From Streptomyces sp. DH41 (GTDB lineage Bacteria; Actinomycetota; Actinomycetes; Streptomycetales; Streptomycetaceae): DNA of 64,000 nt. The notes beneath the pieces were generated by a model. That model had not been told where the DNA came from, made no database searches, and was given only the letters and a program-made list of their open reading frames with translations. The DNA lies in the NCBI RefSeq assembly GCF_029813785.1, contig NZ_JARVKY010000007.1:248001-312000 (forward strand), read 5' to 3'. Position 1 is the stretch's first letter. Each line of letters starts with the position of its first letter. Shown piece by piece: positions 17,261 through 25,907 of this stretch. The translations under genes and the position numbers were made by a program.

Positions 17261-18475
17261 ATGGAAATCGTCATCCTTGCTGTAGTCATCGCCGTGGTCG
17301 TGATCGGCGCGCTCGGCGGGCTGATCGTAGGCAGTCGCCGTAAGAAGCAGCTGCCTCCGCCGCCTCCCGCCACGCCCGACATCACCGCCCCTCCGGCCGA
17401 GCCGCACGTCGGCGAAGAGGCCGAGACACCGCGCGACGAACCGCGCCGGACGATAGAGGAGGTCGACCTTCCGGACGGCGGCACCGCTCCCGCCACCGTC
17501 GAGGAGCCGCCCGTCGTCGAAGAGCTCGAGATCCCGCAGATCGAGGTTCCCGAGCCCACCGCCGGCCGTCTGGTCCGGCTCCGTGCCCGTCTCTCCCGCT
17601 CGCAGAACGCCCTCGGCAAGGGCCTGCTCACCCTGCTCTCCCGGGAGCACCTCGACGAGGACACCTGGGAGGAGATCGAGGACACGCTGCTCACCGCCGA
17701 CGTCGGCGTGCAGCCCACCCAGGAACTGGTCGACCGGCTGCGCGAGCGGGTGAAGGTGCTCGGCACCCGCACGCCCGACGAGCTCCGGACCCTGCTGCGC
17801 GAGGAGCTGATCACCCTCCTCGGCCCCGACATGGACCGCGAGGTCAAGACCGAGCCGGCGAACACCAAGCCCGGCATCGTGATGGTCGTCGGCGTCAACG
17901 GCACCGGCAAGACCACCACCACCGGCAAGCTCGCTCGCGTCCTGGTCGCCGACGGCCGCAGCGTCGTCCTCGGCGCCGCCGACACCTTCCGTGCCGCGGC
18001 CGCCGACCAGCTGCAGACCTGGGGCGAGCGGGTCGGCGCCCACACCGTGCGCGGCCCGGAGGGCGGCGACCCGGCCTCCGTGGCCTTCGACGCGGTCAAG
18101 GAGGGCAAGGAGATGGGCTCGGACGTCGTGCTCATCGACACCGCCGGCCGCCTGCACACCAAGACCGGCCTCATGGACGAGCTCGGCAAGGTCAAGCGCG
18201 TGGTGGAGAAGCACGCGCCGTTGGACGAGGTGCTGCTCGTCCTCGACGCCACCACCGGTCAGAACGGTCTCATCCAGGCCCGGGTCTTCGCCGAGGTCGT
18301 CGACATCAGCGGCATCGTGCTCACCAAGCTGGACGGTACGGCCAAGGGCGGCATCGTGGTCGCCGTGCAGCGTGAGCTGGGCGTGCCGGTCAAGCTGATC
18401 GGTCTCGGCGAGGGCGCGGACGACCTGGCGCCGTTCGAGCCCGCGGCGTTCGTGGATGCCCTGATCGGCGAGTGA
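17261..18475 (+). CDS. ftsY: Signal recognition particle receptor FtsY
   Basis: 404-residue SRP receptor GTPase that docks Ffh-bound ribosomes at the membrane. It begins with a membrane-anchoring segment (MEIVILAVVIAVVVIGALGG), followed by an acidic, Pro/Glu-rich linker (about 30-110), the N domain, and the G domain with GVNGTGKTTTTGKLAR, DTAGRLHTKTGLMDEL and TKLDGTAKGG. The ATG at 17261 is chosen because it places the hydrophobic anchor at the N-terminus; ATG 17240 is in frame and possible. Its partner ffh is at 25908. Confidence 0.94.
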   Translation: MEIVILAVVIAVVVIGALGGLIVGSRRKKQLPPPPPATPDITAPPAEPHVGEEAETPRDEPRRTIEEVDLPDGGTAPATVEEPPVVEELEIPQIEVPEPTAGRLVRLRARLSRSQNALGKGLLTLLSREHLDEDTWEEIEDTLLTADVGVQPTQELVDRLRERVKVLGTRTPDELRTLLREELITLLGPDMDREVKTEPANTKPGIVMVVGVNGTGKTTTTGKLARVLVADGRSVVLGAADTFRAAAADQLQTWGERVGAHTVRGPEGGDPASVAFDAVKEGKEMGSDVVLIDTAGRLHTKTGLMDELGKVKRVVEKHAPLDEVLLVLDATTGQNGLIQARVFAEVVDISGIVLTKLDGTAKGGIVVAVQRELGVPVKLIGLGEGADDLAPFEPAAFVDALIGE

Positions 18476-18537
18476 CGCCACCGCGCGTGCCCCGGTGCGC
18501 GCACCGTCGGCTCGCGTGCACGCGCGCACCGAGCGAA

Positions 18538-18575
18538 GAAGCGCCCGCCTCCCGTGACCGGGGGACGGGCGCTTC
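18538..18575. terminator. Hairpin between ftsY and the convergent primase-like gene
   Basis: GAAGCGCCCG (18538-18547) pairs with CGGGCGCTTC (18566-18575), and the loop contains further partial pairing. It separates two convergent genes and may serve both. Confidence 0.65.
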
Positions 18576-18613
18576 GCCGTGCCCGGCCGGGCGGGGGTCG
18601 GTCGCCGCCGGCC

Positions 18614-19285
18614 CTATGCCCGCGACCGGTGGGCCACGTACGCCAGTGTCCCCAGCAGCAGTCGTGCCGTCGGCGGCCTGGTCGCCGAATCGAGGGCCGG
18701 GGGGCGCAGCCAGCGCACCGGGCCCAGGCCGCCGCGGTCACAGGGCGGGGCCGTGATGTACGTACCGGGGCCGAGACCGCGCAGGTCCAGGGCGGACGGG
18801 TCGTCCCAGCCCAGCCGGTAGAGCAGCCGGGGCAGCTCGGCGGCGGCGCCGGGGGCGACGAAGAAGTGGGCGCGGCCCTGTGGGGTCGCCGTGACCGGGC
18901 CGAGCGGGATGCCCATGCGCTCCAGCCGGGCCAGTGCCCGCAGCCCGGCGGACTCGGCCACCTCGATGACGTCGAAGGACCGCCCGACCGGCAGCATCGC
19001 GGCGGCGCCGGGGACCTGGGCCCAGGCCTCGCCGGCCTCGTCCAGCGTCGCGCCCGAGGGCACCTCGGGCGCGAGGTCCAGCGGATGCGCGCCCGGCGCC
19101 GGGCAGTCGCGCCGGCCGCAGGAGCAGGCGCCCGCGGCGGCCCGGGCCCCCGGCACCACGGCCCAGCCCCACAGCCCGGTGAACTCGGCCACCACGGTGC
19201 ACACCGACGCGCGCCCCCGGCGCCGTGCCCCGGTCCGGGTGTCGCGCGTGCCCCGACTGCCGCCGATGCCGATCGTGAAGCCCAT
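18614..19285 (-). CDS. Primase/polymerase (AEP)-like domain protein
   Basis: 223 residues from the ATG at 19285 (GGAGGGGG lies just upstream). It resembles the N-terminal bifunctional primase/polymerase domain found in actinobacterial phage and plasmid proteins: GLWGWAVVPGA, the CSCGRRDCPAPGAHPL cysteine cluster, SFDVIEVAE, GRAHFFVAPG, and LGPGTYITAPPC. The catalytic hhhDhD motif reads DVIEV, so one acidic residue is Glu instead of Asp, and no helicase domain follows. I infer a stand-alone, possibly non-catalytic relative rather than a replication primase. It lies between convergent ftsY and divergent nsdA. Confidence 0.7.
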   Translation of the reverse strand: MGFTIGIGGSRGTRDTRTGARRRGRASVCTVVAEFTGLWGWAVVPGARAAAGACSCGRRDCPAPGAHPLDLAPEVPSGATLDEAGEAWAQVPGAAAMLPVGRSFDVIEVAESAGLRALARLERMGIPLGPVTATPQGRAHFFVAPGAAAELPRLLYRLGWDDPSALDLRGLGPGTYITAPPCDRGGLGPVRWLRPPALDSATRPPTARLLLGTLAYVAHRSRA

Positions 19286-19729
19286 GCCCCCTCCAACGGG
19301 TCCGACGCAGCAGCGGTTACGCAGCAGACGTGCGCCGTGACTCTCTGCTTGCAACTCCCCAGTCCGGCGCGGTTCACGCGGCGTCCGGAAGCACTTCGGG
19401 TGGTGTGCTCGACCGCGCACGCCCCGATGTGCACCGTTGCGCCGACTCGCGGTTGGCCTATGTCAAGTGAATCGTGTGCGGGCCACTGGGAGTTCACCCG
19501 AAGGGGTGGCGAATGGTGGCGATTCCGCAATCGCCATGGCTGGACCGTGATCACGGGATTACTTTGTGTGCATGGAGCCTTGGGGCACATGCGCTTGTGG
19601 GTATGCCGGAGGCAACTCGGCTTTCCGTTCGAAGGGTGGCATCCGCCGGACGGACGACCGTCAGCACCGGCATTCTGATAGGGCTTGGCGCACTCGGCGA
19701 CAGGTGGTCTCAGGGATGGGGGCGTTCCA
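19286..19729. other. Divergent intergenic region upstream of nsdA
   Basis: 444 bases without a gene between the primase-like gene and nsdA. It holds an 8-bp inverted repeat with a 4-base spacer, TGGCGATT...AATCGCCA, at 19517-19536, and a less GC-rich segment just after it (19555-19600) that is a plausible promoter area. I could not assign -35/-10 boxes with confidence. A regulatory site for nsdA is inferred. Confidence 0.45.
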
Positions 19730-21223
19730 GTGAGTGGCAACGGCGGAAGCGGTACGAGCGCGGGAAGCGCGTCGTCCGCTGAGAAGCGCCCCAACGAGCT
19801 GCTCACCTCCTGGTTCGCCCGCAGCGGCTGGTCCAAGGGCGAGCTGGCCCGCCAGGTCAACCGCCGGGCACGCCAACTGGGCGCCAACCACATCTCCACG
19901 GACACCTCACGCGTGCGCCGCTGGCTCGACGGCGAGAATCCGCGCGAGCCGATCCCGCGGATCCTGTCCGAGCTGTTCTCCGAGCGCTTCGGCGTCGTCG
20001 TCTCCGTCGAGGACCTGGGCCTGCGCTCCACCCGCCCGACGCCCTCCGCGACCGGCGTCGACCTGCCCTGGACGGGACCGCAGACCGTGGCCCTGCTCAG
20101 CGAGTTCTCGCGCAGCGACCTGATGCTCGCGCGGCGCGGCTTCCTCGGGAGCTCGCTGGCCCTCTCCGCGGGCCCGTCCCTCATCGAGCCCATGCAGCGC
20201 TGGCTCGTCCCCGCGCCCTCGGCCACCGCGTCCGGACGCGAGCCCGCGCCCACCACGCGCGCGCGTGGCCGCCTGTCCGGGCCGGAGCTGGACCTGCTGG
20301 AGTCCACCGCCGTGATGTTCCGCCGCTGGGACGCCCAGTGCGGCGGCGGCCTGCGCCGCAAGGCGGTGGTCGGCCAGCTGCACGAGGTGACCGACCTCCT
20401 GCAGGAACCCCAGACGGACACCACCCGGTCCAAGCTGTTCAAGGTCGCCGCCGAACTCGCCGAGCTGGCCGGCTGGATGTCGTACGACGTGGGTCTCCAG
20501 CCCACCGCTCAGAAGTACTTCGTCCTCGCCCTGCACGCCGCCAAGGAAGCCGGCGACCGGCCGCTCGGCTCGTACGTCCTCTCCAGCATGAGCCGCCAGA
20601 TGATCCACCTCGGCCGGCCCGAAGACGCCCTGGAGCTGATCCACCTCGCGCAGTACGGCAGCCGGGACTGCGCGAGCCCCCGTACCCAGTCGATGTTGTA
20701 CGCGATGGAGGCCCGGGCCTACGCCAACATGGGCCAGCCCGGCCGCTGCAAGCGGGCGGTGCGCATGGCCGAGGACACCTTCGCCGAAGCCGACGAGTGG
20801 GACGAGCCGGACCCCGACTGGATCCGCTTCTTCTCCGAGGCCGAGCTGCACGGGGAGAACAGCCACTCCTTCCGCGACCTCGCCTACGTCGCCGGCCGCA
20901 GCCCCGCCTACGCCTCGCTGGCCGAGCCGCTGATGCGCCGCGCGGTGGAGCTGTTCGCCAAGGACGACGAACACCAGCGCTCCTACGCGCTGAACCTGAT
21001 CGGCATGGCCACCGTGCACCTGCTGCGCCGCGAGCCCGAGGAGAGCACCGGCCTGGCCGTCGAGGCCATGGGAATCGCCAAGAAGGTCCGCTCCGAACGA
21101 GTCAACACCCGCATCCGCAAGACCGTCGACACGGCCGTACGCGATTTCGGCGACCTCGGCGAGGTCGTCGACCTCACCGAACGGCTCGCGGTCGAACTGC
21201 CGGAGACCGCCGAAGCGGTCTGA
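19730..21223 (+). CDS. nsdA: NsdA, negative regulator of Streptomyces differentiation
   Basis: 497-residue cytoplasmic regulator. The sequence and its position directly upstream of amtB-glnK-glnD match S. coelicolor NsdA, whose disruption increases aerial growth and antibiotic production. The N-terminal region (RPNELLTSWFARSGWSKGEL...STDTSRVRRWLDGENP) resembles an atypical helix-turn-helix. The C-terminal two thirds consist of TPR-like helical pairs (for example AELAELAGWMSYDVGLQPTA and SYVLSSMSRQMIHLGRPEDA). GTG 19730 is chosen because conservation begins at SGNGGSGTSAG and GGGATGGGGG lies just upstream. Confidence 0.9.
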   Translation: MSGNGGSGTSAGSASSAEKRPNELLTSWFARSGWSKGELARQVNRRARQLGANHISTDTSRVRRWLDGENPREPIPRILSELFSERFGVVVSVEDLGLRSTRPTPSATGVDLPWTGPQTVALLSEFSRSDLMLARRGFLGSSLALSAGPSLIEPMQRWLVPAPSATASGREPAPTTRARGRLSGPELDLLESTAVMFRRWDAQCGGGLRRKAVVGQLHEVTDLLQEPQTDTTRSKLFKVAAELAELAGWMSYDVGLQPTAQKYFVLALHAAKEAGDRPLGSYVLSSMSRQMIHLGRPEDALELIHLAQYGSRDCASPRTQSMLYAMEARAYANMGQPGRCKRAVRMAEDTFAEADEWDEPDPDWIRFFSEAELHGENSHSFRDLAYVAGRSPAYASLAEPLMRRAVELFAKDDEHQRSYALNLIGMATVHLLRREPEESTGLAVEAMGIAKKVRSERVNTRIRKTVDTAVRDFGDLGEVVDLTERLAVELPETAEAV

Positions 21224-21537
21224 CCCCCACCAGCCCCGGCCGCGGCCGGCCCTCCCGAACTGCCCGACTCGGCTCCCCCATGCCAGGTCACTCGGAGGCC
21301 GCCGCGGCCGGCTTGTGTCCCGTGCGGAACACCGCACCACGACAACGAGCGTCCGGCCCCGCACCCGGCAGTTCATCGACGCGTAACACGCACGGCGCCT
21401 TCGTCACGGCGGCGAAACAACGAGGGGCGTCCACCGAAACCGCGCTGCGCCAATCTCATGGCGCATAACCGGCCCACCCCTCACAGCCCGCTCAGGCTTC
21501 GCCCGCACGGGGCCGTACCAACGACGAGGAGACGCCG
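21224..21537 (+). other. Intergenic leader of amtB
   Basis: 314 bases between nsdA and amtB. The only recognisable element is the GlnR-type box at 21383-21418. A GAGGAG ribosome-binding site precedes the amtB ATG. Nothing codes here. Confidence 0.6.
21383..21418 (+). promoter_or_regulatory. GlnR-type operator of amtB-glnK-glnD
   Basis: GTCAC-n6-GAAAC (21403-21418) exactly fits the half-box pair recognised by the nitrogen regulator GlnR in streptomycetes, and a second GTAAC half-box lies 20 bases upstream (21383-21387). Its companion after n6 is degenerate (GGCGC). amtB is an established GlnR target in S. coelicolor, which supports the assignment. Confidence 0.7.
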
Positions 21538-22884
21538 ATGGCTCCAGCCATCACGCTCGCCGCAGAGACGGAGCTCTCTGCCGCCAACACGGGCTTCATG
21601 CTCATCTGCTCCGCCCTGGTGATGCTCATGACCCCGGCCCTGGCCTTCTTCTACGGAGGCATGGTCCGCGTCAAGAGCACCCTGAACATGCTGATGATGA
21701 GCTTCATCAGCCTCGGCATCGTCACCGTCCTGTGGGTGCTGTACGGCTTCTCCATGGCGTTCGGCACGGACACCGGCGGCGTCGTCGGCTGGAACTCCGA
21801 CTGGATCGGCCTCAGCGACATCGGCCTGACCGAGCTGTGGGACGGCTACACCATCCCCGTCTTCGTCTTCCTGGTCTTCCAGCTGATGTTCGCGGTGCTC
21901 ACGCCCGCCCTGATCAGCGGCGCCCTCGCGGACCGGGTGAAGTTCACGGCGTGGGCGCTGTTCATCGCCCTGTGGGCCACGATCGTCTACTTCCCGGTCG
22001 CCCACTGGGTGTGGGGCGCGGGCGGCTGGGCCTTCGAACTCGGGGTCATCGACTTCGCCGGCGGTACCGCCGTGCACATCAACGCCGGTGCCGCCGCGCT
22101 CGGCGTCATCCTGGTCATCGGCAAGCGGGTCGGCTTCAAGAAGGACCCGATGCGCCCGCACAGCCTGCCGCTGGTCATGCTCGGCGCGGGCCTGCTCTGG
22201 TTCGGCTGGTTCGGCTTCAACGCCGGCTCCTGGCTGGGCAACGACGACGGCGTCGGCGCGCTGATGTTCGTCAACACCCAGGTCGCCACCGGCGCGGCCG
22301 TCCTCGGCTGGCTCGCCTACGAGAAGATCCGCCACGGCGCCTTCACCACGCTGGGCGCCGCCTCCGGTGCCGTCTCCGGCCTGGTCGCCATCACCCCGGC
22401 CGGCGGCGCGGTCTCCCCGCTCGGCGCGATCGCCGTCGGTGTCATCGCCGGTGTGCTGTGCGCCATGGCGGTCGGCCTGAAGTACCGGTTCGGCTACGAC
22501 GACTCCCTCGACGTCGTCGGAGTCCACCTCGTCGGCGGCATCCTCGGCTCCCTGCTCGTCGGCTTCTTCGCCACCGGCAAGGGCCAGTCCGACGTCGAGG
22601 GCCTCTTCTACGGCGGTGGCCTGGACCAGTTCTGGAAGCAGTGCGCCGGTGTCCTCGGGGTCTTCGCCTACTCCCTGGTCGTCTCTGCCATCCTCGCCCT
22701 CGTCCTGCACAAGACGATCGGCATGCGGGTGCCGGAGGACGACGAGGTGGCCGGCATCGACCAGGCCGAGCACGCCGAGACCGCGTACGACTTCAGCGGC
22801 GCCGGCGGCGGTGCCGCCCGGACGACCGCCACACCGGCCTCCTCCACGGCCGCGTCGGCCCAGAACAAGAAGGTGGACGCATGA
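21538..22884 (+). CDS. amtB: Ammonium transporter AmtB
   Basis: 448-residue ammonium channel with 11 predicted membrane segments. Family hallmarks: MLMTPALAFFYGGMVR at the N-terminus, the conserved FAGGTAVHINAGAAALG segment carrying a pore His, and DSLDVVGVHLVGGILGSLLVG with the second pore His. The C-terminal tail (about 405-448) is acidic and Ala/Thr-rich. Its stop overlaps the glnK start (ATGA), the usual coupling that lets GlnK gate the channel. Confidence 0.96.
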   Translation: MAPAITLAAETELSAANTGFMLICSALVMLMTPALAFFYGGMVRVKSTLNMLMMSFISLGIVTVLWVLYGFSMAFGTDTGGVVGWNSDWIGLSDIGLTELWDGYTIPVFVFLVFQLMFAVLTPALISGALADRVKFTAWALFIALWATIVYFPVAHWVWGAGGWAFELGVIDFAGGTAVHINAGAAALGVILVIGKRVGFKKDPMRPHSLPLVMLGAGLLWFGWFGFNAGSWLGNDDGVGALMFVNTQVATGAAVLGWLAYEKIRHGAFTTLGAASGAVSGLVAITPAGGAVSPLGAIAVGVIAGVLCAMAVGLKYRFGYDDSLDVVGVHLVGGILGSLLVGFFATGKGQSDVEGLFYGGGLDQFWKQCAGVLGVFAYSLVVSAILALVLHKTIGMRVPEDDEVAGIDQAEHAETAYDFSGAGGGAARTTATPASSTAASAQNKKVDA

Positions 22885-23219
22885 AACTCATCACCGCCGT
22901 CGTCAAGCCGCACCGGCTCGACGAGATCAAGGAGGCCCTCCAGGCCTTCGGGGTCCACGGCCTGACCGTCACCGAGGCCAGCGGCTACGGCCGCCAGCGC
23001 GGCCACACCGAGGTCTACCGGGGCGCCGAATACACCGTCGACCTGGTGCCCAAGATCCGCATCGAGGTGCTGGTCGAGGACGACGACGCCGAGCAGCTGA
23101 TCGACGTCGTGGTCAAGGCGGCCCGCACCGGCAAGATCGGCGACGGCAAGGTCTGGGCGGTCCCGGTCGAGACGGCCGTACGGGTCCGGACCGGCGAGCG
23201 CGGTCCCGACGCGCTCTGA
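22881..23219 (+). CDS. glnK: Nitrogen regulatory PII protein GlnK
   Basis: 112-residue PII signal protein that binds ATP/ADP and 2-oxoglutarate and controls AmtB. It starts MKLITAVVKPHRLDEIKEAL, has the T-loop GRQRGHTEVYRGAEYTVD with Tyr51, and the C-terminal signature GKIGDGKVWAVPVE. In S. coelicolor, Tyr51 is adenylylated by GlnD in response to nitrogen. The ATG overlaps the amtB stop by 4 bases, and glnD follows 26 bases later. It is often annotated glnB. Confidence 0.95.
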   Translation: MKLITAVVKPHRLDEIKEALQAFGVHGLTVTEASGYGRQRGHTEVYRGAEYTVDLVPKIRIEVLVEDDDAEQLIDVVVKAARTGKIGDGKVWAVPVETAVRVRTGERGPDAL

Positions 23220-23245
23220 CACGACGGACGAACAGGAGTCGCCGG

Positions 23246-25750
23246 GTGACGAGTACGGACGTGACGAAAGAAGCGGAGGACTCCGGACCCGGCGGCTACG
23301 CGGCGGCCCGGCTGCGCCTCCTCACCGAGGGGGCGCGGTCCGGGCCGCCGCGCCGTACGGCCCTCGCCGAAGTGACGGACGACTGGCTGTCGGGCCTCTT
23401 CGCCGCGGCGGGCGCCCCGCCCCGGGGCGTCAGTCTGATCGCCGTCGGCGGTTACGGGCGCGGCGAACTGTCCCCGCGCAGCGACCTGGACCTGCTCCTG
23501 CTGCACGACGGCGGCGACGACAAGGCGGTCGCCACCCTCGCCGACCGCCTCTGGTACCCCGTCTGGGACCTGGGCCTCGCCCTCGACCACTCCGTACGCA
23601 CGCCCGCGGAGGCCCGGAAGACGGCCGGCGAGGATCTGAAGGTCCAGCTCGGCCTCCTGGACGCCCGCCATCTCGCCGGCGACCCGGGACCGACCGCCTC
23701 ACTGCGCACCGCGGTCCTCGCCGACTGGCGCAACCAGGCGCCCAGACGCCTCCCCGAGCTCCGGGAACTCTGCGCCGAACGCGCCGAACGCCAGGGCGAG
23801 CTGCAGTACCTGCTGGAACCCGACCTCAAGGAGGCCCGGGGCGGCCTGCGCGACGCCACGGCCCTGCGTGCCGTCGCCGCCTCCTGGCTGGCCGACGCCC
23901 CGCGCGAGGGCCTCGCCGAGGCCCGCCGCCGACTCCTCGACGTACGCGACGCGCTCCACCTGGCGACGGGCCGGGCGACCGACCGGCTGGCGTTGCAGGA
24001 GCAGGACCAGGTGGCGGCCGAGCTGGGCCTGCTGGACGCGGACACACTGCTGCGGCAGGTGTACGAGGCGGCGCGCGTCATCTCGTACGCGGGCGACGTC
24101 ACCTGGCGCGAGGTGGGGCGCGTACTGCGGGCGCGCTCCGTGCGGCCGAGACTGCGCGCCCTGCTGGGCGGCGGCGGGAAACCGGTCGCCGAACGCTCCC
24201 CGCTCGCCGAGGGCGTCGTCGAGCAGGACGGGGAGGTGGTGCTCGCCCGCACCGCACGCCCCGACCGCGACCCCGTGCTCCCGCTGCGTGCCGCGGCCGC
24301 CGCCGCGCAGGCCGGGCTCCCGCTCTCCCTGCACGCCGTGCGGCGCCTGGCCGCCTCCGTACGCCCGCTGCCCGCGCCCTGGCCCGCCGAGGCACGGGAA
24401 CAGCTGGTGACCCTGCTGGGCTCGGGCCGGCCCACCGTGGAGGTCTGGGAGGCGTTGGAGGCCGAGGGGCTGATCACCCGGCTCCTGCCCGACTGGGAGC
24501 GGGTGCGCTGCCGCCCGCAGCGCAACGCCGTCCACCTGTGGACCGTCGACCGGCACCTGATCGAGACCGCCGTGCGCGCCTCCGGGTTCACCCGCCGTGT
24601 CCACCGGCCCGACCTCCTCCTGGTCGCCGCGCTGCTGCACGACATCGGCAAGGGCTGGCCCGGCGACCACTCCGTGGTCGGCGAGACCATCGCCCGGGAC
24701 GTGGCCGCCCGCATCGGCTTCGACCGCGCGGACGTGAGTGTCGTCGCCACCCTCGTACGCCACCACCTGCTGCTCGTCGAGACGGCCACCCGGCGCGACC
24801 TGGACGACCCGGCCACCGTGCGCGCGGTCGCCGAAGCGGTCGGCACGGAGCACACCCTGGAGCTGCTGCATGCCCTGACCGAGGCGGACGCGCTGGCCAC
24901 CGGGCCGGCCGCCTGGTCGTCCTGGCGCGGCTCCCTCGTCGCCGACCTGGTGAAACGGGTCTCGGCGGTGCTCGCGGGGGACCGGCTGGAGGAGCCCGAG
25001 GCCGCCGCGCCCACGGCGGAGCAGGAGCGGCTCGCCGTCGAGGCGTTCCGTACGGGCGGACCGGTGCTGGCACTGCGCGCGCAGACCGAGCCGCCGGCCG
25101 GTCCGGAACGGGCCGCGGACCCGAGGCATGCCGCGGTCCCGGAGCGGGCCGCCGATCCGGAGCGGACCGCCGATCCGGAGCCGCTCGGTGTGGAGCTGCT
25201 GATCGCGGTACCCGACCAGGCGGGCGTGCTCCCGGCGGTGGCCGGGGTGCTGGCCATGCACCGGCTGACCGTCCGCACCGCCGAACTGCGGTCCCTTCCG
25301 CTGCCGGACGGTGTCGAGGGCTCGGTCCTGCTGCTGGACTGGCGGGTCGCCGCCGAATACGGCTCCCTGCCCCAGGCCACCCGCCTGCGCGCCGACCTGG
25401 TCCGGGCCCTGGACGGCACCCTGGACATCGCGGGCCGGCTCGCCGAGCGGGACGCCGCCTACCCACGGCGCAGGGGCGTGGAGCCGCCGCCGCCCCGCGT
25501 GACGGTCGCGCCGGCCGCGTCCCGGCTGGCCACCGTGATCGAGGTCCGCGCCCAGGACGCGCCGGGTCTGCTGTTCCGGCTCGGGCGGGCACTGGAGGCG
25601 GCGGGGGTGCGGGTGCGGAGCGCGCACGCCTCGACGCTGGGGGCGAATGCCGTGGACGCCTTCTATGTGACGCGGGGTGAAGGCGCGCCGTTGCCGGGTG
25701 ACGAGGCGGCGGCGGTGGCCCGGGAGCTGGAGGAGTCGCTGCGGGCGTGA
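23246..25750 (+). CDS. glnD: PII nucleotidyltransferase GlnD
   Basis: 834-residue sensor enzyme that adenylylates and de-adenylylates GlnK in streptomycetes (uridylyltransferase in proteobacteria). Domains in order: nucleotidyltransferase (GGYGRGELSPRSDLDLLLL, near residue 75), a helical region, an HD phosphohydrolase domain (HDIGKGWPGDHSVVGE, near residue 470), and two C-terminal ACT domains (ELLIAVPDQAGVLPAVAGVL and VIEVRAQDAPGLLFRLGRAL). The linker before the first ACT domain holds a short repeat (PERAAD, PERTAD). GTG 23246 has AGGAG upstream. Confidence 0.95.
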   Translation: MTSTDVTKEAEDSGPGGYAAARLRLLTEGARSGPPRRTALAEVTDDWLSGLFAAAGAPPRGVSLIAVGGYGRGELSPRSDLDLLLLHDGGDDKAVATLADRLWYPVWDLGLALDHSVRTPAEARKTAGEDLKVQLGLLDARHLAGDPGPTASLRTAVLADWRNQAPRRLPELRELCAERAERQGELQYLLEPDLKEARGGLRDATALRAVAASWLADAPREGLAEARRRLLDVRDALHLATGRATDRLALQEQDQVAAELGLLDADTLLRQVYEAARVISYAGDVTWREVGRVLRARSVRPRLRALLGGGGKPVAERSPLAEGVVEQDGEVVLARTARPDRDPVLPLRAAAAAAQAGLPLSLHAVRRLAASVRPLPAPWPAEAREQLVTLLGSGRPTVEVWEALEAEGLITRLLPDWERVRCRPQRNAVHLWTVDRHLIETAVRASGFTRRVHRPDLLLVAALLHDIGKGWPGDHSVVGETIARDVAARIGFDRADVSVVATLVRHHLLLVETATRRDLDDPATVRAVAEAVGTEHTLELLHALTEADALATGPAAWSSWRGSLVADLVKRVSAVLAGDRLEEPEAAAPTAEQERLAVEAFRTGGPVLALRAQTEPPAGPERAADPRHAAVPERAADPERTADPEPLGVELLIAVPDQAGVLPAVAGVLAMHRLTVRTAELRSLPLPDGVEGSVLLLDWRVAAEYGSLPQATRLRADLVRALDGTLDIAGRLAERDAAYPRRRGVEPPPPRVTVAPAASRLATVIEVRAQDAPGLLFRLGRALEAAGVRVRSAHASTLGANAVDAFYVTRGEGAPLPGDEAAAVARELEESLRA

Positions 25751-25789
25751 CCTTGCGGTCGCCCGGTGGGTTCACCGGATGTGCTTCCC

Positions 25790-25830
25790 GCCGCTGCGGG
25801 GATCCGTCCCCGTCCGCTCTCCGCAGCGGG
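25790..25830 (+). terminator. Hairpin between glnD and ffh
   Basis: CCGCTGCGG (about 25791-25799) pairs with CCGCAGCGG (about 25821-25829), and a nested GGGGA/TCCCC pair sits inside. It falls after the glnD stop and could end the nitrogen operon. Confidence 0.45.
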
Positions 25831-25907
25831 CAGGGACTATTTGCTTGCCGGGCCGGATACCCTGGAGGGCGACCCACACCAACGCCGACGCGAGGACCTA
25901 CGCCGCC

